Shown: positions 37,529 to 47,083 of the stretch, piece after piece
Numbering within the stretch: the stretch's first letter is position 1
Layout: every line of letters begins with the position of its first letter
Assembly: GCF_016917755.1 (NCBI RefSeq)
Contig: NZ_CP070326.1
Location: 1,116,001 to 1,180,000, forward strand
Length of the DNA stretch: 64,000 nucleotides
Reading direction: 5' to 3'
Source of the DNA: Streptomyces noursei
GTDB lineage: Bacteria; Actinomycetota; Actinomycetes; Streptomycetales; Streptomycetaceae
Position numbers and translations under genes: made by a program
Notes under the pieces: generated by a model
Databases searched by the model: none
Seen by the model: only the letters and a program-made list of their open reading frames with translations
Told to the model about the DNA's origin: nothing

Positions 37529-39016
37529 ATGTCGCTCACCGACAAGATCACCAAGGCGATCGCCGACCCCGCGACCGATGACGCCTTCGACGTCCACGCT
37601 GAGACAAAGGAGGTGCTGGCCGGCATCGGGCTGAAGCCTCAGGACACCGGCGGCGCGATCACGTTCCAAGGCGCGGACCCGGTCGTGCCCAGCACGCTGC
37701 GGCTCGGCGCAGCCTCCGGCATCGCCCTCGTCGCCAAGTCCGCCGCCCTCGCGGCGCTGTGGCAGGACCGGACCGGCCGGGGCCAGGACATCCACATGGA
37801 CCTGCGGGTCGGCCCGCACCGGCTGTGCCCGTTCTACGAACAGAAGTGGGAGCTGCTCAACGGCTATCCCGGCGGCGCGCCGTCCATCCCCAACATGGCC
37901 TACGCCAACGCCTTTTACCGGACCGCCGACGGCCGGTGGATGATGCCGTTCAACATCTACCCGAACATCAAGAACGCCGCCCAGAAGCTGCTGGGCGCAC
38001 CGGAGGTGCCCGAGGCGGTCGCCGCTGCCATCGCCAAGTGGAACGCCCGCGAGCTGGAGGCGGCCGGGGCCGAGGCCGGGGCCGTGATGCCCATGGTCCG
38101 CACACCCAGCGAGATCCTGGCCGAGCGGCAGTACACCGACGTCCTCTCCGGCATGCCGCTGGTGGAGATAACCCGCGTCGGCGACAGCGCCCCCGAGCCG
38201 TTGCCCGAGGGCGCCACGGCCCCGCTCGACGGGGTACGCGCGCTGGGCATGGGCCACATCATCGCGGGCGCGGGTGCAGGCCGCGCCCTGGCCCTGCACG
38301 GGGCCGACGTGCTCAACCTGTGGCGCCCGCACGAGTTGGAGCACGACGTCACGTACCTCTCTGCGAACGTCGGCGTGCGCTCGGCCACCGTGAGCCCGTA
38401 CACCCCCGAAGGTCTGGCCCGCGTCCACGCGCTCCAGGCGGGCGCCGACGTCTTCTTCGCCAACCGCCGCCCCGGCTATCTGGAGTCCATCGGCCTGTCC
38501 GAGGAGGAGGCGATCGCCCGGCGGCCGGGGCTCGTCCACGCGACCGTCTCGCTCAACGGGCGCAGTGGCCCGTGGGCCGACTACCTCGGCTTCGACCAGA
38601 CCGCGGGCGCGCTGACCGGCCTGCTGCACCTGGAGGGCGACGGCGACAAGCCCGCCCTGCCACCGATCACCGTGGTCAACGACTACCTGGTTTCGTGGTT
38701 CCTGACCGCCGGCATCGTGGAGGCCCTGCGCCGCCGCGCCATCGACGGCGGCAGCTACCGGGTCCACGTCTCCCTGTCCCGCGTCGCCTTGTGGATCCTC
38801 GGCATGGGCATCTTCGACAAGGACTACGCCACCGAGATCGCCGGCACCGGCGGGGACCACGCCTACCCCGACCCGGAGACCTTCACCGCCCAGACCCCGC
38901 TCGGCCACTACCAGGGCATCACCGACCAGGTGCGGATGTCCGACACCCCGGGCGCGTACCGGCACGTGCTCCTGCCGCGCGGCGCCTGCCGCCCCGAATG
39001 GCTGCCCCGCAGCTGA
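37529..39016 (+). CDS. CaiB/BaiF CoA-transferase, permuted two-domain type
   Basis: A 495-residue class III CoA-transferase. The order of segments is rotated against the classical enzyme: residues about 60-200 (GIALVAKSAALAALWQDRTG, QDIHMDLRVG) match the usual C-terminal half, while the classical N-terminus (PLDGVRALGMGHIIAGAGAG, HGADVLNLWRP) begins near 230. Such permuted proteins of about 480-500 residues are common. It presumably activates the pathway acid as a CoA ester. It is the last gene of the LysR-controlled operon and is followed by a terminator. Confidence 0.83.
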   Translation: MSLTDKITKAIADPATDDAFDVHAETKEVLAGIGLKPQDTGGAITFQGADPVVPSTLRLGAASGIALVAKSAALAALWQDRTGRGQDIHMDLRVGPHRLCPFYEQKWELLNGYPGGAPSIPNMAYANAFYRTADGRWMMPFNIYPNIKNAAQKLLGAPEVPEAVAAAIAKWNARELEAAGAEAGAVMPMVRTPSEILAERQYTDVLSGMPLVEITRVGDSAPEPLPEGATAPLDGVRALGMGHIIAGAGAGRALALHGADVLNLWRPHELEHDVTYLSANVGVRSATVSPYTPEGLARVHALQAGADVFFANRRPGYLESIGLSEEEAIARRPGLVHATVSLNGRSGPWADYLGFDQTAGALTGLLHLEGDGDKPALPPITVVNDYLVSWFLTAGIVEALRRRAIDGGSYRVHVSLSRVALWILGMGIFDKDYATEIAGTGGDHAYPDPETFTAQTPLGHYQGITDQVRMSDTPGAYRHVLLPRGACRPEWLPRS

Positions 39017-39035
39017 GACACCGCCTTGCAGGGGC

Positions 39036-39067
39036 CGTCCGTCCGCTCGACCTCGGGCGGACGGACG
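39036..39067. terminator. Terminator after the CoA-transferase operon, overlapping an 8-bp tandem repeat
   Basis: Perfect 11-base arms (39036-39046 and 39057-39067) flank a ten-base loop. The right arm runs into three tandem copies of ACGGACGA-like 8-mers up to about 39086. Confidence 0.75.
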
Positions 39068-39266
39068 AACGGACGAACGGACGAAGGGACACGGTAGCGA
39101 GGAACCAGGAACGAGGCCGCGTCGTATCCCCGCGGAAGCCAACGACCGCCTCGCCGTGATCGCGACCGCCGAGGGCCGAGGGCCCATTGAAGCGGTACGA
39201 CGTGACCGGGGCGGGCACTACTGATGGTGGAACGCGGGCGGCGCTTTGCCTCACCTGGCTATCGCC

Positions 39267-40169
39267 TCACCTGTCAGTGATCGCGGAAAGCCATGCGGTG
39301 TCGTCCGGGCCAGGCGCTTCGGGGCCGGGCCCGGGCAGCCAGCGGACCTCGCCCGAGCGCAGGGCGACCGTGGCCCGTGGCCTCATCGGCCCGTCGCCCC
39401 TGCGTGAGAGCAGGACGAGTTCCCAGACCGTCGCCGTCATGGCGTCGAGCCGGGTGGCGCAGTCGGCGGTGACTCGCCGCGGATCCCGGGTCCGCCCCAG
39501 GGACAGATGTGGGGTGAAGTCCTTGGCGGACGCACGACAGCGCGGGAACCGCTGCTGCAGTACGCGGTGCAGATGTGCCCACGGTGCCTTGCCGGTGGCC
39601 GCAGGGTCGAGCCACACGGTGACGTACGCCCTCTGTCGGAAGGTGCGCACCCCGTCCAGCCGGGCGGTGAAGGCCGGTGCCTCGGCCGTCGCTGCGGCGA
39701 GCAACGGGGCCGCCCGCTCGAAGTCGGACTCCGGCACGAAGCCGAAGAGCACATTGACATGCGGTGGCCAGCGGTGGATCTGGGGGTCGTAATCCCGGCG
39801 GATGTCCTGGATCGGCGGCCACAGCTCCGCAGGCGGGATCCAGGCAACCGCCGTGCGGGCCGTCGGGAACACATCGAGGGCGCCGGCAGGCTCGCCCCTG
39901 GCGAAACTCAGGTGCGCTTGCGGGGCCCGCACCCGGCCGGCCCCCCACGCGTCGATGCGGTCCACACCTGTGGTCCGGTCCCAGACCACCTCGCCGTCCG
40001 CCTCGATGAACATCACCCGGTGCCACGGGATGTCGCCCCCAGGAACAAAGAGAGGCAGCGGAATGCGTTTGACGGCATCCCCGCGCTGGCTGATCCCCAG
40101 CACGAACCGGGCCGGGTCGAACCGTGGGTCCCAGCAGACCCGGTGATAGATCTCGTCGCTGGTTCGCAT
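39267..40169 (-). CDS. MJ1316-type RNA-end-recognition domain fused to 2'-5' RNA ligase (LigT) domain
   Basis: A 300-residue protein. Residues about 1-95 ([58 protein letters not shown]) match the DUF504/MJ1316 domain, predicted to recognise RNA cyclic ends. Residues about 105-280 are a 2H phosphoesterase with both HxS/T-type motifs, HVNVLFGF and HLSLGR. This domain pair implies processing of 2',3'-cyclic phosphate RNA ends, as in RNA repair. ATG 40169 has GGAAGAGAGGG upstream. No partner kinase or ligase is adjacent. Confidence 0.83.
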   Translation of the reverse strand: MRTSDEIYHRVCWDPRFDPARFVLGISQRGDAVKRIPLPLFVPGGDIPWHRVMFIEADGEVVWDRTTGVDRIDAWGAGRVRAPQAHLSFARGEPAGALDVFPTARTAVAWIPPAELWPPIQDIRRDYDPQIHRWPPHVNVLFGFVPESDFERAAPLLAAATAEAPAFTARLDGVRTFRQRAYVTVWLDPAATGKAPWAHLHRVLQQRFPRCRASAKDFTPHLSLGRTRDPRRVTADCATRLDAMTATVWELVLLSRRGDGPMRPRATVALRSGEVRWLPGPGPEAPGPDDTAWLSAITDR

Positions 40170-40760
40170 CACGCCCTCTCTTCCGCCTTCACCCCATTCT
40201 CTTCCCCCAGGATGCCGCCAACCCTGTCCCTGACAGCTGCTCCGCTCCGTACCGCGACACGTCAGGTGCGGTGCGTGATGACGCCGGCGTACGTCGAGGC
40301 GAGTTCCTGGTCGACGGATGATGGAGCCATCGCCATCGCCAACGCCCTCGTCGAGTTGGCCGCCACCGGGGTGCCCGAGCAGGTCACCGATCAGCCACGC
40401 CCCCAGCGGCTCGCCCAGCCCGTGCAGACGACAACCACACCGCAACCACCCGCCGCGACCAGGCCGGGCGCCCCACATGCCACGCGGGATGCCTCAGGCA
40501 CCGTCCCTCCAGCAGTGGCAGGAAGCCGAGACACCAGACAGCTTCGACTGCTTGGCCATCGTGTGATCGCAAGTGAGCACCAAGGTTCGGCCCACGATCA
40601 GCACCGCCTCCCTGCTAGACCACGTCCGCCCCTTCACGCCGCAGCGCGGTCGTCTGGCGCGGGCCCCGGACTTGGGGCGGGAGTTGCGGAGGGACGGGCC
40701 GACCGTCCCGCGGCGGTGTCTGTGGTGGACCGGGCCCGGTACCTCACGCCGGTGCTCGTC

Positions 40761-40854
40761 CAGTTCGGCGCCGAGGACCGACCGAATCCGCCCGATCAAC
40801 CGGGTGGCGAGCATCGAGTGGTCGCCCAGTGCGAAGAGGTCGTCGTCGATGTCT
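40761..40854 (-). pseudogene. Fragment of an NRPS thiolation (carrier) domain
   Basis: The minus strand reads DDDLFALGDHSMLATRLIGR followed by IRSVLGAEL, the core of a peptidyl-carrier domain (consensus DDFFxLGGHSLLATRL). The phosphopantetheine Ser is present, although GGHS is GDHS. Homology is lost at both ends; an IS5 transposase fragment abuts on its upstream side. It is a relic of a lost non-ribosomal peptide synthetase gene. Confidence 0.65.
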
Positions 40855-40857
40855 CCC

Positions 40858-41079
40858 TCATGGGAGCCCAGTCCGCAGATGGATCAGTGTCAACAGGAGC
40901 CGGTCGGTGAAGACCAGTTGGCACTTCGGCCCGCCTCCCGCCTCCCGCCGACGGTCGCCCTCACGCCACCCATGACGCCCGGACGCACAGCTCACCACCC
41001 AACATCTGGGTGAGTTCCGCGACGCGACCAACTCGCCCGGACGCTGACGCGACAGCCCGCAGAAGGCGGGATGGGACAT
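40858..41079 (-). pseudogene. N-terminal fragment of an IS5-type transposase
   Basis: The minus-strand frame begins MSHPAFCGLSRQRPGELVAS and ends QLVFTDRLLLTLIHLRTGLP, the N-terminal domain of an IS5-like transposase (normally TDRLLVTLVHLRTGLTHEAL). It stops abruptly where the NRPS fragment begins, so a recombination or deletion joined the two. The rest of 40170-41192 shows no gene. Confidence 0.6.
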
Positions 41080-41192
41080 GGCCGCGCAAGCCTGTTTGAT
41101 CTTCACGCATCAAACAACTCGCAAGGCCGACCCTATGTCCCAATATCCAACGACCAAGACCAATCGCAGATCGGCCCATTAGGGTCGGAGGC

Positions 41193-41852
41193 ATGACGAC
41201 ATCCCTTGCCAGCAGTGCCTTCGACTCGCTCCGTCTCGACGCCGTGCCCGACCAAGAGGCGCTGCGCCGGGCCTACGCAGCCCCCAGCGACGCGGCCGTG
41301 CGGAAGCAGATGACCGAACTCACCGAGCAGACCCGGCGGTTGATCGGCTGCTCATCGTTGGTCCTGGTCGCCAGCGCGGACGCCGAGGGCAACTGTGACG
41401 TCTCCCCGCGCGGCGGCCCCGCCGGGTTCGTCTCCGTCCTGGACTCACGGACGGTGGCGATACCGGACGCGACCGGCAACAAGCGTCTGGACACGTTGCA
41501 GAACGTCGTCGCCACCGGACGGGCCGGGCTGCTGTTCGTCATCCCGGGACGCACCACGACGCTCAGGGTGAACGGCCGGGCCTGCGTCTCCACCCGCCCA
41601 GAGCTGCTGTCGCAGCTGACCGCCGTGGGCAAGCCGCCGGCCAGTGCGCTGGTGCTGGGGATCGAGGAGGTCTATCCGCACTGCCCCAAGTCGCTGCTGC
41701 GCAGCGCGGCCTGGAAGCCGGAGCAGTGGCTGCCGGCGGACGCCCAGCCGGCTTCGGCCGAGGTGACGCTGGCTCAACTGCGGGTGCCGGAACTGACGAT
41801 CGCCGACATCGAGCAGGCGGAGGCGGACTCGCTCAAGTACCGGTACGAGTAA
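41193..41852 (+). CDS. PPOX-class FMN-dependent flavoprotein, MSMEG_1061 type
   Basis: A 219-residue protein with GCSSLVLVASADAEGNCDVS, PRGGPAGFVSVLDSRTVAIP and DATGNKRLDTLQNVVATGRA, the pattern of MSMEG_1061-like flavoproteins. It is predicted to bind FMN; its substrate is unknown. GGAGG is close to ATG 41193. There is no obvious operon. Confidence 0.88.
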   Translation: MTTSLASSAFDSLRLDAVPDQEALRRAYAAPSDAAVRKQMTELTEQTRRLIGCSSLVLVASADAEGNCDVSPRGGPAGFVSVLDSRTVAIPDATGNKRLDTLQNVVATGRAGLLFVIPGRTTTLRVNGRACVSTRPELLSQLTAVGKPPASALVLGIEEVYPHCPKSLLRSAAWKPEQWLPADAQPASAEVTLAQLRVPELTIADIEQAEADSLKYRYE

Positions 41853-41940
41853 CGGGCTTGCCTGCGATTGCTGACCCACCGGCCAGCCCAGTCCTGCAGG
41901 CCGGCACGCCCCAAGGCCAATCACTGGGCAGCCCGCAAGA

Positions 41941-42481
41941 TGGTTGGTTGGCCTGGTGGGCACCTCCTTCATGGCTGTCACCTTCGCCCGCAGGACGCCC
42001 CTCGACTGGAAGGCCGTGGGGCAGATGCCAGCCCGCCCTTCCCGGCCTCGGTCGCAGGAGGGGCGGTCACCTCCGCCCTGCCCAAGTCGGTCCTGAACAC
42101 CGTGGTGCTGTGCGCCCTGGTGATCGTGGGCCTGCACACCTGGCGCAAACCCGAGTTCGGCGTGGACGAGGACCGCCGCTTCGGACGCCGCGGCGAACTG
42201 ATCGCCATGGCGGTGGGCGGCGCGGCCCTCGGCTTCTGAGACGCCTCGGCCCGCCCGGCACCGGCTCCTTCCTGGTGTTCCTCCGCGTCGGAGTCATCGG
42301 CTACGCCTTCCTGCGCGCCTCCGCCGTGGCCAAGGTCGTCAACATCGCCGCCAACCTCGGGGCACTGGTCTTCTTCATCCCCGCCGGCAAGGTGTTGTGG
42401 GGCCTCGGCGGAACCATGGCCGTGTGCAACCTCGTGGGCGGCATCCTCGGCGCCTCCCATGGATTGCAGACGGTGCGGTAG
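41941..42481 (+). pseudogene. TauE/SafE-type sulfite/anion exporter, multiply frameshifted
   Basis: Homology moves between frames: VGLVGTSFMAVTFARRTPL (about 41950), then VAGGAVTSALPKSVLNTVVL to VGGAALGF ending at TGA 42237-42239, then FLRVGVIGYAFLRASAVAKV to CNLVGGILGASHGL, ending at 42481. The two breaks and the missing N- and C-termini make it non-functional. It lies directly after the PPOX gene. Confidence 0.7.
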
Positions 42482-42712
42482 AGACCGTGCCGATCCCGCA
42501 AGCCTCCGGCGCGACGAGGGCTGCGTTCCGCTCCGCACAGAGGCCCTGGGTGATCCGCGCGGTGTTGCCCGGGCTCCGGGACCAGGTAGCCACCCTCGGC
42601 AATCACCCCCTCGGCAGCGCCGGCCGCTGTCACCCGGCCTGGCCCGGCCCGTCAGGGACCGAACAGCCTTCGTCGTGTCCGCCCGGCGGAAGAACGAGGG
42701 GAACACCGACAA

Positions 42713-42732
42713 CTATCTCGATATCAAGATAG
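42713..42732. promoter_or_regulatory. 20-bp near-perfect palindrome upstream of methyltransferase
   Basis: CTATCTCGAT/ATCAAGATAG is self-complementary except for one mismatched pair on each side. It lies 31-50 bases before the methyltransferase start in otherwise GC-rich DNA and looks like a MarR/PadR-type operator. No such regulator is adjacent. Confidence 0.5.
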
Positions 42733-42762
42733 ATTGGTGAGGGAAGAGACGGAGGGGACGCC

Positions 42763-43536
42763 ATGGGGATGGACTTTCACAGCACGGCCAACCGGCTCAC
42801 CTACACGCGACGCTCGGCCGGCGAGGACTGGGCACGGGTGATGCGGTGCTTGGTATCTCCGGACAACGCGCGGGTGGCGGATGTCGGCTGCGGGGGCGGC
42901 GTGTACTGCACGGCCTGGCTGGAGCTGGGCGCGGCCGAGGTAACCGGGATCGACTTCTCCGCCGTCATGCTCTCGGCCGCGCGGGAACACTGCGGACGGC
43001 GGCCAGGGCTCTCCTTCCGGCAGGGCGAGGCATACGCCACAGGGCTGCCGGACAGCAGTGCCGACATCGTCTTCCAGCGCGCACTGATCCACCACCTCGA
43101 CGACCTGGGCGCGTGCTTCCGGGAGGCTCGTCGGGTACTGGCACCCGGGGGCCGGCTCGTCGTACAGGATCGGACGGTCGACGACGTCCTGCAGCCTGGC
43201 TCGGCGGAGCATGTGCGGGGGTACTTCTTCGAGAAGTTCCCCTTCCTCGTGGATGTCGAGCGGAGGCGGCGGCCGTCGGGCACAGAGGTCGAGGCGGCGA
43301 TGCGGGCGGCCGGGTTCGGGGACGTACGCAGTGTGCCACTGGCGGAGCTTCGACGGGAGTACGCGGGGGCGGACGAGGTTCGCGACGACGTGCTGGCGCG
43401 TACAGGCCGGTCGATTTTGCATGAGCTCAGCGACGATCAACTAGCCGAACTGGCCGACTACTTGACGGATCGCCTGCGAAGCGTGGCAGGCATCAGGGAG
43501 GTGGATCACTGGACTGTGTGGGTGGCTTCCGGGTGA
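42763..43536 (+). CDS. Class I SAM-dependent methyltransferase
   Basis: A 257-residue methyltransferase. Motif I is ARVADVGCGGGVYCTAWLEL, with the acidic residue in VTGIDFSAVML and motif IV/V in DIVFQRALIHHLDDLG and VLAPGGRLVVQDR. The type resembles UbiE/Methyltransf_11 enzymes acting on small molecules. ATG 42763 has GGAGGGGACG upstream. The acceptor is unknown. Confidence 0.87.
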   Translation: MGMDFHSTANRLTYTRRSAGEDWARVMRCLVSPDNARVADVGCGGGVYCTAWLELGAAEVTGIDFSAVMLSAAREHCGRRPGLSFRQGEAYATGLPDSSADIVFQRALIHHLDDLGACFREARRVLAPGGRLVVQDRTVDDVLQPGSAEHVRGYFFEKFPFLVDVERRRRPSGTEVEAAMRAAGFGDVRSVPLAELRREYAGADEVRDDVLARTGRSILHELSDDQLAELADYLTDRLRSVAGIREVDHWTVWVASG

Positions 43537-43841
43537 CCCGCTGAGAGAGTGGACCGCCGGGAGGCGAAGGTGCAGCGGCCTACCTTGCCTTCCTGCACCA
43601 CACCCTGGCCCGGCGATCACCTCACACCGTGACGTCGGCGCAGCCGGGCGGCCGTGGGCAGGATCGGGATGGTCGCGCATCTCGATGACCTGCCTGTGCG
43701 TCACGTGGGTGACGCCCCGGCCCGGGCTCAACCGGTCGACGGCCCCCCCCACAGGCTCCGGACCAGCCGATTGCGTCGCGCCCGCGAAGTACGGAGCTCT
43801 GGATGACAGCTATGGAGGACAGCTCAAGGGCCCGTGCCGGC
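43537..43841. other. Intergenic gap between convergent genes
   Basis: About 300 bases with no gene, no clear hairpin and no repeat. Confidence 0.4.
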
Positions 43842-44777
43842 TCAGCCGAACGGCGGCGCCTCGGCCGTGGCGTTCAGTGCCGTCACCACGGTCTGCTCCT
43901 CGAAGTCGAAGTGGGACTCCAGGCGGGTGGCCAGCTCTTCGAGCTCGGCGCGCAGTCGTACGGGGTCGGATTCGCCGGGCACGAATCCCCCAACGAGCGC
44001 CTGGATGGAGTCCTGGAGCTGGGCCACCACCTGGTGTTGCTCGCTGAGCTGGGCGAGTGCCGGGGCGAGCGCGGGGAACTGTGCGGCCAGCGAGGGAAAG
44101 ACGGCCATGTCCTCGCCGGTGTGGTGCCGGCGCAGCGCTCCGCAGAAGTTGAGGCAGTGGGTGCGCATCTGCTGTGCGAGGTCCGGCGGGGTCATCTCGA
44201 TGGTCTCCGCGGTGCCGTCGATCAGCCGGTCCGCCTGGTCGCGGAGCGTCCTGAGCTCGCCGCGCAGCCAGTCGTGCACCTCGACGATCCAGTCTCCCAT
44301 GCCCTTCACCCGCTCGTCACCGGGCTTGGGCTCGATCCGGTGCAGCACGACGACCGGGATCTCACGGGTGGTCTTGGCCTGGTAGTCGCCGTATCCGGGC
44401 GCCTCGGCCACCACCCGCTCGAAGAGCCGGTCGCGTTCGGCTCCCTGCGGTATGGCGGCGATGGCCCGGTAGGTCTCCTCGCCGGTCTCGACCGTCACGC
44501 TGGGGTTCTTGCGAACGTTGTAATACCAGCCGGGATGCCGGTCCGATCCGTTCGCTGACGCGATGACAACGCCCTTGCCGTCGATGACGAGGTAGCCGAG
44601 GGGGGTCTCACGGGGCAGTCCGCTCCTGGCGCCGATCGTCGTCAGCACGGTCAGCGACCAGCCCTCGAACATTCCGGTCATCTTGCCGTTGTTCTCACGG
44701 AACTCGGCGATGATCCTCCGCTGGAAATCGTTGACGTCGAAGCCGGACCAGCTGGTCTCGGCCTGTTCCTTGCTCAT
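43842..44777 (-). CDS. Deazaflavin (F420)-dependent nitroreductase fused to a hemerythrin domain
   Basis: A 311-residue protein. Residues about 10-150 are a Ddn-like F420H2-dependent oxidoreductase (TTIGARSGLPRETPLGYLVI, SDRHPGWYYNVRKNPSVTVE). Residues about 160-300 are a four-helix hemerythrin-like di-iron domain with ligands in EVHDWLRGEL, RRHHTGEDMAVFP, LSEQHQVVAQL and SHFDFEEQTV. ATG 44777 has AAAGGAAG upstream. The fusion suggests F420 redox chemistry linked to oxygen or NO sensing at a di-iron centre; the physiological role is unproven. Confidence 0.87.
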   Translation of the reverse strand: MSKEQAETSWSGFDVNDFQRRIIAEFRENNGKMTGMFEGWSLTVLTTIGARSGLPRETPLGYLVIDGKGVVIASANGSDRHPGWYYNVRKNPSVTVETGEETYRAIAAIPQGAERDRLFERVVAEAPGYGDYQAKTTREIPVVVLHRIEPKPGDERVKGMGDWIVEVHDWLRGELRTLRDQADRLIDGTAETIEMTPPDLAQQMRTHCLNFCGALRRHHTGEDMAVFPSLAAQFPALAPALAQLSEQHQVVAQLQDSIQALVGGFVPGESDPVRLRAELEELATRLESHFDFEEQTVVTALNATAEAPPFG

Positions 44778-45309
44778 GCGCTTCCTTTCGGGTTTCATCC
44801 GGAAAGGAGGGCGGCCGCACAGGAAAACAACACAGAAAAACCCGCATGCCTACGCAATGGAATGGGCGCAGCGAACCCCCGCTTCAGGGGTTGACGAAAC
44901 TGCGAGAGACGGACGTGCCGGTCCCTGTGTTGGCTGAGTAGCCACTACCTCCATACGTAGGCCCATACGGGGCTCGCTGAGACTTTAACGCCGATCACCA
45001 GAGAGTGGCAAGACCAGCCGCCGGGCACCCGTCGCGGCCGGGCGATTCTCAAGTCGCCTTCCGGCGCGCGCCTTTGCGAAGACACCACCGCGCGCCTTCG
45101 TGAAGACACCACCCCATGTGCCACTTCGGCGACTTGAGGATGCAACCCTTTCACAGTGCGAGTCGTCACCCATACATAAGACGCAGGTGTGCGCATATAC
45201 GTATGTCCGCATGCGTACTCATGCACACCATGCGCCATGCACGGCCTGAACGTGACGAACGTCAACCTGTGCCGTACAGGCGGCACTTGAGATCCGAGAG
45301 GTCTGCTGG
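44778..45309. other. Intergenic region with tandem and inverted repeats
   Basis: No gene seen. It contains a 24-base imperfect tandem duplication (45066-45089 and 45090-45113) and, at 45186-45229, nested inverted repeats (GGTGTGC...GCACACC enclosing GCGCAT...ATGCG) with several ATGC/GCAT elements, possibly the control region of the secreted-protein gene. Confidence 0.45.
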
Positions 45310-46135
45310 ATGAAGATACGCCGCGCCCTGACGGCCGCCGCGGCGGCTGCCGTGTTAGCGCCCGCCACCGTACTGGCCGCGCCCGCCGCCGCGTTCGCAG
45401 CGGAGCCGGTGTCCGAGGCCGGTCCTCGCACGCCCTCCGCTCCCGACTCCCCCGGTGTCACGACACCGTCGGACCGGCCAGCTGATTCCGCAACGGGCGG
45501 GGGCAGAATGGGTGACCGCGACGAGGCCGCCCGTCCCACCCCGGGGAAGCCGCCGAATGCCGCCGCGACCGGCGGGGGGGGGGACCACCGGCGCGGGTGC
45601 CGCCACCGGTGGCGGCAAGGCCACCGGTGACTCCGATGGTTCGGGTCAGTCCTGCGCATTCGAGTCCGACCAGTTGCAGGTGGCCGTCCACGGGCTGCCG
45701 TCCCAGCTGACTGCGGGTGGCGCCTGGACCCCGTTCTCCATGAGTCTCGCCAACACCACCGGCAAGCCCCTGACGGAGGTCCAACCCTTCCTGCTCGTGT
45801 CCTCCGCCGAAGACGTCGACCGGCCGTACTGGGAGCTGGAGACCGAGTACCGCGACGCCAAGACGGGGCAGTGGAAGACCTTCCATGACGCGGCGCCCGA
45901 CGAGCTGTTCGGCTCCTTCGCCGTCGGTCCGCGCAGCACCATCACGCTCCAACTGCGCACCCGCGTGGTCAAGGACGCCAAGCCCGGCGCCGGGTACGCG
46001 CTCGCCGCCGGCGACTACCGCAACCGCGACGGTTCCTGTGGTTCGGCCCAGGAAGCCTGGTACGACTTCACCATCCTCCCCGCGAGCGCGAAGGCGACGC
46101 AGTCCCCGACCACCAAGCCGGGTGAGCCGAGCTAG
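45310..46135 (+). pseudogene. Secreted protein, frameshifted in a 10-G run and 3'-truncated by an IS5 element
   Basis: Frame one (45310 to about 45573) encodes a signal peptide (MKIRRALTAAAAAAVLAPAT ... AFAAEP) and a Pro/Ser-rich stretch. The Ig-like body continues in the +1 frame after G-run 45574-45583: ESDQLQVAVHGLPSQLTAGG to AQEAWYDFTIL. With nine Gs the two would be one frame. The end (KPGEPS, stop TAG 46133-46135) is created by the first base of the IS5 element, so an original C-terminal anchor is probably lost. It resembles the protein at 49155-49757 in its signal and overall design. Confidence 0.75.
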
Positions 46136-47083
46136 GGCGTGTATCGAAAGTGGATCTTGAACGTGGGATGATCTCGGTTCGTGGCACGTGGGGATCTGGC
46201 GGATGCGCAATGGGCTCGCCTGGAGCCGCTGCTGCCCAAGGGCAAGAAGCCGGGACGTCCGTCGATATGGACGAGGCGGCAGCTGATCGACGGCATACGC
46301 TGGCGGACCCGGACGGGGACGCCGTGGCGGGATGTCCCGGAGCGGTACGGGCCGTGGGGTCGGGTGTACGACGTGTTCCGCCGCTGGCAGCGGAACGGTA
46401 CCTGGAAAAGGATCTTCACCGAACTCCAGGCCCAGGCCGACGCGAAGAACCTGATCACCTGGGATATCAACGTCGACTCCACCGTGTGCCGGGCCCACCA
46501 GCATGCCGCCGGGGCGCGGAAAAGGGGGACCTGCAAAAGGAGCCGCCCGGCGGCATCACTGCCGAACCGGACGACCACGGTCTCGGACGCTCGCGTGGCG
46601 GTCTGACCACCAAACTGCACCTGGCTGTCGAACAGGGCCAGAAGCCCATGTCGATCGTCATCACGGCCGGACAGCGCGGGGACTCCCCTCAGTTCGAGCG
46701 CGTCCTGAAGGCGATCCGCGTGCCCCGCACCGGGCCGGGCAGACCGCGCACCCGGCCCGACCGGGTGCGGGCGGACAAGGCGTACGCCTCCCGGAAGAAT
46801 CGCTCCTACCTGCGGCAACGCGGGATCCGCTGCACGATCCCGGACAAGGCCGACCAGGCCCGCAACCGCAAGAAGCGCGGCTTCCGCGGTGGCCGTCCGC
46901 CGAAGTTCGACCCGGTCGACTACCGCGAGCGCCACGCGGTCGAGTGCGGCATCAATCGCCTCAAGAGGCACCGGGCCGTGGCTACGAGATACGACAAGCT
47001 CGCGGTCCGCTACGAGACGACCGTCCTCGTAGCGGCCATCAACGAGTGGCTGTGATTGCCGGGCCCGCTGGTCTTACACGCGC
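46135..47083 (+). mobile_element. IS5-family (IS427-like) insertion sequence
   Basis: The left end starts GGGCGTGTATCGAAAG at 46135; the right end probably lies near 47083, where TACACGC matches the inverted end imperfectly. It carries a two-frame transposase. The left end destroys the secreted-protein gene and the right end abuts the NTF2-like gene. Confidence 0.7.
46181..47055 (+). CDS. IS5-family transposase made by -1 frameshifting
   Basis: OrfA (46181-46606; [20 protein letters not shown] and [20 protein letters not shown]) contains the N-terminal domain and the first catalytic Asp. OrfB continues in the -1 frame ([40 protein letters not shown], ending [20 protein letters not shown]). 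A slip at the A-AAA-GG sequence around 46520 joins them exactly ([15 protein letters not shown]), as in IS427-group elements. DDE residues ([22 protein letters not shown]) are all present, so it may be active. Confidence 0.8.

Noticed and set aside
40170..40760. Possible genes between LigT fusion and NRPS relic
   Set aside because: All frames lack third-position bias and motifs.
44945..45286. Minus-strand 113-codon frame upstream of the secreted-protein gene
   Set aside because: No codon bias, covers tandem repeats, no ribosome site.
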